This document shows positions 1 to 6,407 of a DNA stretch of 8,994 nucleotides, piece after piece. The position numbers and the translations under genes are program-made. The first letter of the stretch is position 1. Each line of letters begins with the position of its first letter. The DNA lies in assembly GCA_002455605.1 (NCBI GenBank), contig DKLE01000191.1, positions 680-9,673 on the forward strand. Reading direction: 5' to 3'. Source of the stretch: Firmicutes bacterium UBA6648 (GTDB taxonomy: Bacteria; Bacillota; Clostridia; Peptostreptococcales; Anaerovoracaceae). The notes beneath the pieces are model-generated. The model saw nothing but the letters and a program-made list of their open reading frames with translations, ran no database searches and was not told the origin of the DNA.

Positions 1-569
1 TTTAAATAAACAAGATTTTCAACAGTGGCTGCTGAGCCTCCTGCGGCTCCCAGTACAAACTGATAATGAAGCGGGGCCTTTAAAATTCCCTTTTTTAAGT
101 AATACATGGAATTATAAATCATGCCCGCATCAAATATCTCAATCTCCGGCTTTACACCATATTCCTGCATGGTCATTCCCAGCTCTTCCAAAAACTTAGG
201 GTGATTAATAAATAAACTGTTATGCTGCCAGTTCATAGAGCCGCAGTCATAGGAGGCCAGCTCCGGTCTGATACTTTTTAAATGAGCCTGTCTGGTCTCA
301 TCTGTAGCATGTAAATCCCCGCTCGTGGTGCAGTTTATAACTATATCACATTTTTCTTTAATTAATCCAACGGTTTCTTCAAATTTTTTGGTATCCATGG
401 TTCCTTTTTCCTCTTCATCTCTCATGTGAAGATGACAAACAGAAGCGCCTGCTCTGTAGCATTTAAAAACATCTTCTGCGATTTCACCCGGAGTGATAGG
501 AATATTCGGATTATCTTTTCTGCTTGGCCAAGCTCCTGTGGTGGCCACTGTAATAATAGTTTTTGCCAT
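1..569 (-). CDS. BKACE-family beta-keto acid cleavage enzyme (Kce-like, DUF849), 3' part outside window
   Basis: The first 189 codons are present; the gene runs off the left edge. BKACE enzymes use a metal ion to condense a beta-keto acid with acetyl-CoA, giving acetoacetate and a CoA thioester. The founding member, Kce, acts on 3-keto-5-aminohexanoate in lysine fermentation. Visible family marks are the N-terminal ITVATTGA strand, the metal-binding HLH at residues 46-48, TTSGD at 81-85, the FINHP turn near 120-124, PEIEIFDAGM near 141-150 and QFVLGAAGG near 170-178. The ATG at 569 follows AGAGAGGA at good spacing. Residue 14 is Trp in TGAWPS, where Kce, as I recall its sequence, has the Glu that contacts the substrate amino group; the substrate may therefore differ. 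A sigma-54 promoter lies upstream and the gene is divergent from a sigma-54 activator. Family assignment is firm; the exact substrate is unknown. Confidence 0.9.
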   Translation of the reverse strand, partial: MAKTIITVATTGAWPSRKDNPNIPITPGEIAEDVFKCYRAGASVCHLHMRDEEEKGTMDTKKFEETVGLIKEKCDIVINCTTSGDLHATDETRQAHLKSIRPELASYDCGSMNWQHNSLFINHPKFLEELGMTMQEYGVKPEIEIFDAGMIYNSMYYLKKGILKAPLHYQFVLGAAGGSAATVENLVYL

Positions 570-677
570 AATCTGTTCCTCTCTTTTCTTAAAACTTGCT
601 GCTTTGCATTTTTCTCCTTTGACATTTATGAAGTTCTTTATCACAATGTCCTAACAATAGTCGTATATCATTCATAT

Positions 678-694
678 AGCAAATTAAGTGCCAA
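678..694 (-). promoter_or_regulatory. Sigma-54 (RpoN) -24/-12 promoter of the BKACE gene
   Basis: Read on the minus strand the site is TTGGCAC, then TTAAT, then TTGCT. The invariant GG and GC are separated by exactly 10 bases, matching the RpoN consensus TGGCAC-N5-TTGC. Counting 12 bases on from the GC puts transcription start near 667, about 98 nt before the BKACE start codon. A sigma-54 activator gene lies immediately divergent, which supports the call. This is one of the clearest regulatory sites in the window. Confidence 0.92.
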
Positions 695-737
695 ACCTTT
701 CATTGCTTCCTAAAATCCTTTTCATATTCTTTAAAAC

Positions 738-798
738 TGTGCATTTTCAACTCTTTTCATAGAGAATAAATAATTTGGCGAAAAGTTAAGAGTGCACA
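738..798. promoter_or_regulatory. Spaced inverted repeat TGTGCA-N5-AACT, candidate activator binding sites
   Basis: TGTGCA-N5-AACT occurs on the plus strand at 738-752 and on the minus strand at 798-784, with 31 bp between the arms. Outside the core the arms share a further T-rich run ending TTTC. The pair is centred about 101 bp upstream of the predicted sigma-54 start site, a usual distance for enhancer sites of sigma-54 activators. The right arm also overlaps the candidate -35 of the activator gene. Binding is inferred from position and symmetry. Confidence 0.5.
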
Positions 799-821
799 AA
801 ATAGCTCGTTTATGTTACAAT
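793..821 (+). promoter_or_regulatory. Candidate vegetative promoter of the activator gene (extended -10)
   Basis: TGCACA at 793-798 is a weak -35. A 17-bp spacer leads to TACAAT at 816-821, one mismatch from TATAAT, with the extended -10 dinucleotide TG at 813-814. Transcription would start near 828, leaving about 88 nt before the ATG. The -35 overlaps one arm of the inverted repeat and the -10 overlaps the palindrome at 818-833, a layout suited to autoregulation. Assigned from motif match alone. Confidence 0.5.
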
Positions 822-833
822 TAAGCTTAATTG
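818..833. promoter_or_regulatory. Perfect 16-bp palindrome, candidate operator/enhancer site
   Basis: CAATTAAGCTTAATTG is perfectly self-complementary. It overlaps the last four bases of the candidate -10 of the activator gene and is centred about 158 bp upstream of the predicted sigma-54 start of the BKACE gene. Fis/TyrR-like HTH dimers bind two-fold symmetric sites, so the activator encoded next to it is the natural candidate ligand. In AT-rich DNA a chance palindrome of this length is uncommon but possible. Confidence 0.5.
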
Positions 834-836
834 AGG

Positions 837-882
837 AAAAATATCACCAATTGAAATATATTTTTAGAGAAAAATATCACCA
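837..882. repeat. Two perfect 13-bp direct repeats in the activator leader
   Basis: AAAAATATCACCA occurs at 837-849 and again at 870-882, a 33-bp period of about three helical turns. The copies lie just before the ribosome site of the activator gene and about 170-215 bp upstream of the BKACE start site. The first copy also forms an 8-bp inverted repeat (AAAAATAT at 837-844 with ATATTTTT at 858-865). They could be protein binding sites or a leader RNA element; no known motif was recognised. Confidence 0.55.
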
Positions 883-903
883 CTGGGCTATCCGCCTTTG
901 TTT

Positions 904-909
904 AGGAGG
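904..909 (+). promoter_or_regulatory. Ribosome binding site AGGAGG that fixes the activator start
   Basis: AGGAGG ends six bases before the ATG at 916. The frame stays open upstream to a TTG at 898, but that codon has no ribosome site and would place the AGGAGG inside the coding sequence. The ATG at 916 is therefore preferred. Confidence 0.9.
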
Positions 910-915
910 ACTACA

Positions 916-2460
916 ATGAGTCAAGAATTCAACATTTTAAATTTATGTGAGAGCTGCATTATTGCGCTGCGCAACACTATGGATTCCAATTTTTCAAAAG
1001 AATTAAACCGCTCTCTCAGTCAAAGACTTTTTTTATTGGAAACAGCATTGGAAGATTTCAAACAGAACCATATTGATTTTGAGGAAATTTGTAACCACTT
1101 AATCGATGCGATTTACGTTTCCGATAAAAACGGGCGCACCATTTATGTGAATCAAGCCTATTTGGATTTCAGCGGATTGAAGAAAGAGGACTTTGTGGGA
1201 AAAAGCGTTTATGAAATAAATAAAGAAAAGAAGCTCTATACCAATGGCGTTATCCCGGCCGTTATCAGTACAAAAGAACGAAAGGAAGCTGTGGGAACAG
1301 TGATTTCTTCCAATAAGAAGATTTTTATTACAGGCATCCCTATTTTTGATGATCGGGGAGAATTAAAATATGCGGTAGCCCACGATAAGGATATCGATCA
1401 TCTGGAAAAATTGAAAGATGCCCTGGCTCTTCTGAAGTCTCAGCAAATCAGCAGCAATGCAGAACTGGAATATTTGAGGGAACGTCAGCTGGATAATTTG
1501 AATTTGGTAGCTAACAGCCAGAATCTTAAAGAAGCTCTCCAGACGGCGCAGACCGTGGCCTCCACAGACGTGACCATTCTTATCACCGGTGAAAGTGGAA
1601 CCGGTAAAGAAATTATTGCTGATTTTATCTATAAATCCAGCAACCGTACAACAAAGCCTTTTCTAAAAATTAACTGCTCCGCCATTCCCGGCAGTTTGCT
1701 GGAATCAGAATTGTTCGGTTACGAGGAAGGTTCCTTTACAGGGGCATTAAAGGGCGGTAAACCGGGCCTGTTGGAAATTGCCAACGGAGGTACCATTCTT
1801 CTGGACGAAGTGGGCGATATGCCTTTGGATCTGCAAACTAAATTACTTCGGGTATTACAAGAAAAAGAAGTCTCCCGTATCGGAAGCAGTAAAGTCATTC
1901 CATTGGATGTACGTATTCTTGCTGCTACCAACAAGGATCTGAAAAAGGCTATAAAAGAAGGTGTTTTCAGGGAAGATTTGTATTATCGATTAAATGTAGT
2001 CCCTATTTATTTATCTCCATTAAGAGAACGGAAAGAAGATATCGGAGATTTGGTAGATAAATTCCTTGAGAAATATAACAAAAAATATGTCAGGCTGACA
2101 TCGCTGACTCCGGATGCGATTTCTGCTTTGTATAATTACAGTTGGCCGGGCAATATTCGTGAGCTTAAAAATATCATGGAACGAATGGTTGTCATCAATT
2201 CTACCGGTACAATTGATGCTGCAACGGTTCAACAGGTCTTGGGAATAGGACCTGCTCAACCTGCCCCATTGGAACAAGAATCCTCAAGCTCCTCTTATCT
2301 TTGCAAGGCAGAGCACAATTTAAAAAAATCCGTTGAAGCTTTTGAAACAGATATTATCATTCAAGCTATCAAGCAGTATGGTTCTAAGAGGAAAGCCGCT
2401 GCTTCCCTTGGGGTGGATCATTCCACCCTAATAAAAAAGTGTCAGAGATATGGAATTTAG
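916..2460 (+). CDS. Sigma-54-dependent transcriptional activator (PAS, AAA+, TyrR/Fis-like HTH)
   Basis: This 514-residue protein is a complete bacterial enhancer-binding protein that uses ATP hydrolysis to open sigma-54 promoters. An uncharacterised helical N-terminus of about 55 residues precedes a PAS domain (about 60-165; VSDKNGRTIYVN and GLKKEDFVGKS are typical). The AAA+ domain follows (about 203-430) with Walker A GESGTGKE at 225-232, the sigma-54 contact loop GSFTGA at 272-277 (a common variant of GAFTGA), Walker B TILLDE ending at 298, and FREDLYYR near 351-358 with the arginines expected there. A Ser-rich linker leads to a C-terminal helix-turn-helix (about 477-514; RKAAASLGVDHSTLIKKCQRYG) of TyrR-like type. 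No REC domain is present, so a small molecule bound by the PAS or N-terminal part is the likely signal. The divergent BKACE gene with its sigma-54 promoter is the obvious target. Confidence 0.95.
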   Translation: MSQEFNILNLCESCIIALRNTMDSNFSKELNRSLSQRLFLLETALEDFKQNHIDFEEICNHLIDAIYVSDKNGRTIYVNQAYLDFSGLKKEDFVGKSVYEINKEKKLYTNGVIPAVISTKERKEAVGTVISSNKKIFITGIPIFDDRGELKYAVAHDKDIDHLEKLKDALALLKSQQISSNAELEYLRERQLDNLNLVANSQNLKEALQTAQTVASTDVTILITGESGTGKEIIADFIYKSSNRTTKPFLKINCSAIPGSLLESELFGYEEGSFTGALKGGKPGLLEIANGGTILLDEVGDMPLDLQTKLLRVLQEKEVSRIGSSKVIPLDVRILAATNKDLKKAIKEGVFREDLYYRLNVVPIYLSPLRERKEDIGDLVDKFLEKYNKKYVRLTSLTPDAISALYNYSWPGNIRELKNIMERMVVINSTGTIDAATVQQVLGIGPAQPAPLEQESSSSSYLCKAEHNLKKSVEAFETDIIIQAIKQYGSKRKAAASLGVDHSTLIKKCQRYGI

Positions 2461-2561
2461 TTATCCCTTGTTCTTTTTACATCCATACGGTGCATACAAT
2501 ACATAAGCAGCTCAAACATACCTTGTTTGTACTTGTACTGAGGAAATGGAGTAAATTGATT

Positions 2562-3956
2562 ATGTTTAATCTGATTGATCTTGTGGGCTCCATATCCGAT
2601 TGGATGTGGGGTCCTCCTATGTTAATGTTCATTGTGGGCGGAGGTATTTTCCTTACCATACGGCTCGGTTTCTTTCAAATTATTTATTATCCTTATATTC
2701 TAAAGCAAACCTTTGGTACTATATTTAAGAAAAGCAAAGGAGAAGGCACCGTATCGCCTTTTCAGGCAGCAACCACGGCACTGGCTTCCACTATAGGCGC
2801 TTCTAATATCGTAGGCGTTCCGATTGCAATTGCCTTCGGAGGCCCCGGTGCAGTTTTCTGGATGTGGGTTATCTCCCTTATCGGATGTGCCACTAAATTT
2901 TCAGAAATAGTTCTTGGGGTAAAATATAGAGTTCGGAACGAAGATGGACAATATGTGGGCGGCCCAATGTATTATCTGTCAGCAGGATTTCCTGACAAAA
3001 CAATCGGTGAAACGCTGGGTGTCGTATATGCTTTTTTTACAATGCTTATCCTGGCAGCCTCTGTCGCCGCCCAATCGGTATCCGCCACTCAGACCGTAGG
3101 GGTAATGGGAGTGAGCAGTCTTACCACCGGAATCCTATTAACTATCTTGGTGGCTATTATTGTCTATGGCGGCATAACCCGTATTGCCAGTGTTACCTCC
3201 AAGCTTGTCCCTCTGATGGCAGGAGTCTATATAGCTGGCTCACTCATTGTGGTTCTCTGCAACATTACCGCAATCCCCGGAGTTTTCACACTGATTTTTC
3301 AGTCTGCCTTTTCTCCTTCCGCTACCGCCGGCGGTTTAACAGGCTTTGGAGCTGCCTCCGCCATGAGATGGGGAATTGCCCGGGGAACCTATTCCTGCGA
3401 GGCTGGCATGGGTACTGCACCGGTTGCTCATTCTGCCGCTGCAACCGATCATCCTGTGCGCCAGGGGTTTTGGGGAATCTTTGAAATCACCGTATCCAGC
3501 TTGATTATTTGTACCATGTCTGCCCTAGTGGTTCTTACCACGGGAATCTGGAATCAGGTAGAGGCTGCCTCGGCAGCCTCCATGCCTACCCTGGCTTTTC
3601 AATCCGTACTCGGTCATACCTTAGGTGGATTATTGGTGTCTTTTTCCATGCTCATGTTTGTTATCTCTACTATTATTGTTCAAGTATTCTACGGAGAAAA
3701 GCAATGTGAATTCTTTTTCGGAACAAAAATAGCCAAGATATTAAAGGTTTTCTATATCCTGGCTATTTTGGCGGGAGCCTTGGGCGGACTGCAAGCAGTC
3801 TTTGGCTTTCTTGATGTAGTTATGGGTATAACCATAATACCTAACATGCTTGGCCTTATTTTTATGAGCGGTCAGGTAGCTGCCCTGAAAAAGGAATTCT
3901 TTTCCGGATTTAAATATTATTTAAAAGATAAAAGACGCTCTCGAAGTTCATTATAA
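2562..3956 (+). CDS. Sodium:alanine/amino-acid symporter (AGCS family)
   Basis: This 464-residue polytopic inner-membrane protein belongs to the AGCS family, which takes up alanine, glycine or related small amino acids with sodium. Diagnostic stretches are the N-terminal GPPMLMFIVGGGIFLTIRLGF segment and the family signature near residues 77-98 (TIGASNIVGVP, then AIAFGGPG and FWMWV). GGPMYY lies near 133-138 and GMGTAPVAHSAA in the second half. Most AGCS proteins read GTGN where this one reads GASN; the Asn is kept at 82. The start is taken at ATG 2562, about 10 bases after GGAG; a TTG at 2556 is a weaker alternative. The gene lies 101 bp behind the activator with no clear terminator between, so co-transcription is plausible. 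By context it may import the substrate, or the precursor, of the BKACE pathway. Its stop overlaps that of the convergent MATE gene. Confidence 0.92.
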   Translation: MFNLIDLVGSISDWMWGPPMLMFIVGGGIFLTIRLGFFQIIYYPYILKQTFGTIFKKSKGEGTVSPFQAATTALASTIGASNIVGVPIAIAFGGPGAVFWMWVISLIGCATKFSEIVLGVKYRVRNEDGQYVGGPMYYLSAGFPDKTIGETLGVVYAFFTMLILAASVAAQSVSATQTVGVMGVSSLTTGILLTILVAIIVYGGITRIASVTSKLVPLMAGVYIAGSLIVVLCNITAIPGVFTLIFQSAFSPSATAGGLTGFGAASAMRWGIARGTYSCEAGMGTAPVAHSAAATDHPVRQGFWGIFEITVSSLIICTMSALVVLTTGIWNQVEAASAASMPTLAFQSVLGHTLGGLLVSFSMLMFVISTIIVQVFYGEKQCEFFFGTKIAKILKVFYILAILAGALGGLQAVFGFLDVVMGITIIPNMLGLIFMSGQVAALKKEFFSGFKYYLKDKRRSRSSL

Positions 3957-5252
3957 AATAGATATGCCGGCATTTTTCCTATTACTTATCCTCTTTAAAA
4001 CAACAGCTAATAATGTTAATGCTATCTGGGTGGCAGGATAAGCAAGCCAGATCCCCAATATATCAAAGAAGACAGGTAAAATCAATAAAAACAGCGGCGT
4101 AAATACAAAGGGATCTGCATAAACCAGTATGGATGAATTCTTTCCGTCGTCAATGGCATAAAAATAGGCCGACATAATTCTGGCCACTCCGATAAAAGGT
4201 ATGGCCAATGCTAAAGAAAGCATAGCCGAGATAGATGCTTTCGCCACTTCATGAGAAACTCCATAAAAGATTGGAAATTGATATCTGGCCAGTATGGCAG
4301 CCGTCATCAGCACAATGCTTATGGCACCTGCCAGGCTAAAAGCTTTCTTCATCACATGCTTCAGAGACATATAATCCTCTGCACCTTTACAGAAGCTTAT
4401 AATAGGCTGTACACCGTCCGCCAGACCCTGCATTAAGCTGTAAACCATATAGGCCGCATAAGACATAACGGTATAAACAGCCACTCCTGCCGTGCCTCCA
4501 TAGTGAAGAGACTGTAAGTTGGTAAAAATAATTACCACCCCCGGTGCCATAGTCAATCCAAAGGGTGATGCTCCTATTTTCAATATTTCTTTACTCAGGA
4601 AACGATCCATTAAATACCACCTGTGGACCAGCTTATCTTTCACCACTGCTATTCCGGCAAAAACCGCAACAGAGGCTTGTCCGGCACAAGTAGCAAAAGC
4701 AATGCCCCCAAGCCCCCAGTCGAAAACATATAAGGCAGCCCAGTCTAAAAAGATATTGACAAACATTCCTATAATCATAATTATCATAGCAAAAATGGGT
4801 TTACCTAGATTTTTTAAAATGGGAGTCAAGCCGGATCCCATGATCTGAAAAAAGGCCCCCCAAGCGATCACCTTCATATAGCTGATCCCATATTCATATA
4901 AAATTCCGTCGGCACCTAAAATCCGAAGAAGATTAGGTGAAAAAAGCAAGTATATGGCCGTAGCCAGAACAGATGCTATAAATAAAATTACTATGGTGGT
5001 TCCTTCGGCCTTTTTTGCTTCTTCCAGCAAGCCGCTTCCTTTTTTTATGGACATAATGATGGCCCCGCCGGTACCTATGCCTATGCCCACGGAAGATATC
5101 AAACTCAACAAAGGCCATGCAATGTTGATAGCTGCCAGGCCGTCGTCTCCCATAACCTGACCGATAAAAAAACCATCTACTATACCATAAAATCCTGCAA
5201 GAATCATGGTCAGCATAGATGGTATGACGTATTTCGAAAATTGACCTTCCAT
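3951..5252 (-). CDS. MATE-family multidrug/metabolite efflux transporter
   Basis: The 433-residue product is a typical MATE exporter with about 12 membrane segments in two homologous halves, using a sodium or proton gradient to expel organic compounds. The opening (KYVIPSMLTMILAGFYGIVDGFFIG, quoted in two parts: KYVIPSMLTMIL then AGFYGIVDGFFIG) and the later GLAAINIAWPL and GTGGAIIMS are hallmarks of MATE helix 1-2 regions. GLADGVQPIISF near residue 275 marks the matching point in the second half. The ATG at 5252 follows AAGGTGA at eight bases. The gene lies 47 bp behind the REC-GGDEF gene on the same strand, so the two probably share a transcript. Its TAA and the TAA of the convergent symporter lie in one TTATAA, a six-base overlap. 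Substrate cannot be read from sequence. Confidence 0.92.
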   Translation of the reverse strand: MEGQFSKYVIPSMLTMILAGFYGIVDGFFIGQVMGDDGLAAINIAWPLLSLISSVGIGIGTGGAIIMSIKKGSGLLEEAKKAEGTTIVILFIASVLATAIYLLFSPNLLRILGADGILYEYGISYMKVIAWGAFFQIMGSGLTPILKNLGKPIFAMIIMIIGMFVNIFLDWAALYVFDWGLGGIAFATCAGQASVAVFAGIAVVKDKLVHRWYLMDRFLSKEILKIGASPFGLTMAPGVVIIFTNLQSLHYGGTAGVAVYTVMSYAAYMVYSLMQGLADGVQPIISFCKGAEDYMSLKHVMKKAFSLAGAISIVLMTAAILARYQFPIFYGVSHEVAKASISAMLSLALAIPFIGVARIMSAYFYAIDDGKNSSILVYADPFVFTPLFLLILPVFFDILGIWLAYPATQIALTLLAVVLKRISNRKNAGISIL

Positions 5253-5299
5253 ATTTAATTCACCTTATATTCGTATTCCTTACCTCGTATATATTATCA

Positions 5300-6196
5300 C
5301 TAAATCCACACCACTCGATTTCTTCCGTTCCCTTTTGCCTCATACAGCATTTTATCGGCAATGGCTGTAAACGCCTCAGCCGAATCTCTTTCACACGGGA
5401 TGATGGTACTTCCTCCGATACTGATGGTAACGCTTATTGATTCCTCTGAATTGCCGCCAACCTGGCATACGCTTTCTTTCCCTACTGCATTACATACGTT
5501 TTCCATAATTTCCGCAGCTTTGGCTCTGCTTTCCCCGATTATGATCAAATAAAACTCTTCGCCCCCCATACGGGCTATATAATCATTCTCTTCCGGCATA
5601 GCGTTCTTCATAAGATTAGCTACCGCACTTAATACCCGGTCCCCTTCCTGATGTCCATAGGTATCATTTACACTTTTAAAAAAATCAATATCAGCGATCC
5701 CTAAAGAAAATGGAAGACCTTCCTCAATGGATCTTTTCCATTGTTTATTTATATAGTCGATACAATGCTTTCTTGTATAAAGTCCTGTTAAAACATCAAT
5801 ATACATTTGGGTTTCCAGCATTTTCCGATACCTGAACATGTTTATATGGGTGCGTACTCTGGCACAGACCACATTACAGCAAAATGGTTTTCGTATATAA
5901 TCAACGGCTCCGCAGAAGAATGCCTTTTCCTCTGTAGCCGTATCATCTACACCGGTGAGAAAGACTACAGGAATTTGCTGTGTTTCCTTTGCCGCCTGCA
6001 ATCGTTCCATTACTTGAAAGCCGTTGAGCCCCGGCATTTCAATATCCAAAAGTATAAGCGAAGGCTGCATGGCTTTCGCAATTTCCAGCCCTTTTTCTCC
6101 TTGATTTGCATAGATTATGTTATAGTCTTTTTGTAATATATCCTTTAGAAGCTTAATATTAAAAAAACTATCATCAATTATTAAGATGGTTTCCAT
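5300..6196 (-). CDS. REC-GGDEF response regulator, probable diguanylate cyclase
   Basis: This 298-residue cytoplasmic protein joins a receiver domain (about 1-120) to a GGDEF domain (about 130-298). The receiver has acidic Asp8-Asp9, phospho-acceptor Asp51 in LLDIEMPG, Thr81 and Lys103 before Pro. The GGDEF domain shows DVLTGLYTRK at 134-143, ADIDFFKSVND at 168-178, YGHQEGD and the active-site GGEEF at 211-215, a functional GGDEF variant. All catalytic features look intact, so it should make c-di-GMP from two GTP when phosphorylated. The inhibitory I-site (RxxD, five residues before GGEEF) reads EEND, so product inhibition at the usual site is not expected. No partner histidine kinase is in the window. 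Start at ATG 6196 follows GAGGTG at good spacing. It heads a likely two-gene unit with the MATE exporter. Confidence 0.94.
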   Translation of the reverse strand: METILIIDDSFFNIKLLKDILQKDYNIIYANQGEKGLEIAKAMQPSLILLDIEMPGLNGFQVMERLQAAKETQQIPVVFLTGVDDTATEEKAFFCGAVDYIRKPFCCNVVCARVRTHINMFRYRKMLETQMYIDVLTGLYTRKHCIDYINKQWKRSIEEGLPFSLGIADIDFFKSVNDTYGHQEGDRVLSAVANLMKNAMPEENDYIARMGGEEFYLIIIGESRAKAAEIMENVCNAVGKESVCQVGGNSEESISVTISIGGSTIIPCERDSAEAFTAIADKMLYEAKGNGRNRVVWI

Positions 6197-6235
6197 ATTA
6201 GCACCTCGCTTTCACCATGGGTTTTACATCTTACT

Positions 6236-6264
6236 ACAATACCATAACCCTCAATTTTTTTCAA
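6236..6264 (-). promoter_or_regulatory. Candidate vegetative promoter of the REC-GGDEF/MATE unit
   Basis: On the minus strand TTGAAA (6264-6259) is followed after 17 bp by TATTGT (6241-6236), with TGG directly before the -10 as an extended -10 element. Transcription would start near 6229, about 33 nt before the start codon. The groEL terminator lies further upstream, so this unit needs its own promoter. Confidence 0.55.
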
Positions 6265-6320
6265 TTAAATATTGAGCTAAATATTCAGCTTTTCCCATGC
6301 TTTTCATAGTTCCCTCCAGA

Positions 6321-6362
6321 ACAATAAAGAAGGATGCCTCAATATAGCTCATTGAGGCATCC
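6321..6362 (-). terminator. Intrinsic terminator of the groESL operon
   Basis: On the minus strand GGATGCCTCAAT pairs perfectly with ATTGAGGCATCC (arms 6362-6351 and 6343-6332, 12 bp) around a 7-base loop. It is followed by the T-rich run TTCTTTATTGT. The hairpin starts 45 bases past the groEL stop codon. Confidence 0.9.
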
Positions 6363-6407
6363 CAACTTGTTAAAAATTTTTAATGATTTATTTGCATATA
6401 CCCGGTA

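Larger units (their letters stand above)
570..915. other. Divergent regulatory region between BKACE and activator genes
   Basis: These 346 bp separate two divergent start codons and hold no convincing gene beyond a possible six-codon leader frame. From left to right they contain the BKACE 5' leader of about 98 nt, a sigma-54 promoter facing left (678-694), a widely spaced inverted repeat (738-798), a candidate vegetative promoter facing right (793-821), a perfect 16-bp palindrome (818-833), a 13-bp direct repeat (837-882) and the ribosome site of the activator gene. The density of symmetric and repeated motifs upstream of the sigma-54 promoter fits an enhancer region bound by the neighbouring activator. 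That binding is inferred from layout, not shown. Confidence 0.8.

Noticed and set aside
422..625. Open frame on the minus strand overlapping the start of the BKACE gene
   Set aside because: It lies in another frame over well-conserved BKACE codons and its product resembles no family.
898..915. Upstream TTG start for the sigma-54 activator
   Set aside because: No ribosome site precedes it, while AGGAGG sits six bases before the ATG at 916.
2468..2500. Possible promoter for the symporter (TTGTTC with TACAAT)
   Set aside because: The spacer is 21 bp and no better -35 is present, so co-transcription with the activator is as likely.
2439..2561. Upstream start for the symporter overlapping the activator's 3' end
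   Set aside because: The extra 41 residues do not look like an AGCS N-terminus; family similarity begins at the ATG at 2562, which has a ribosome site.
3957..3985. Palindrome ATGCCGGCAT followed by Ts after the symporter stop, as a terminator
   Set aside because: With a minimal loop only three stem pairs remain, too few for an intrinsic terminator, and the sequence is coding for the MATE C-terminus.
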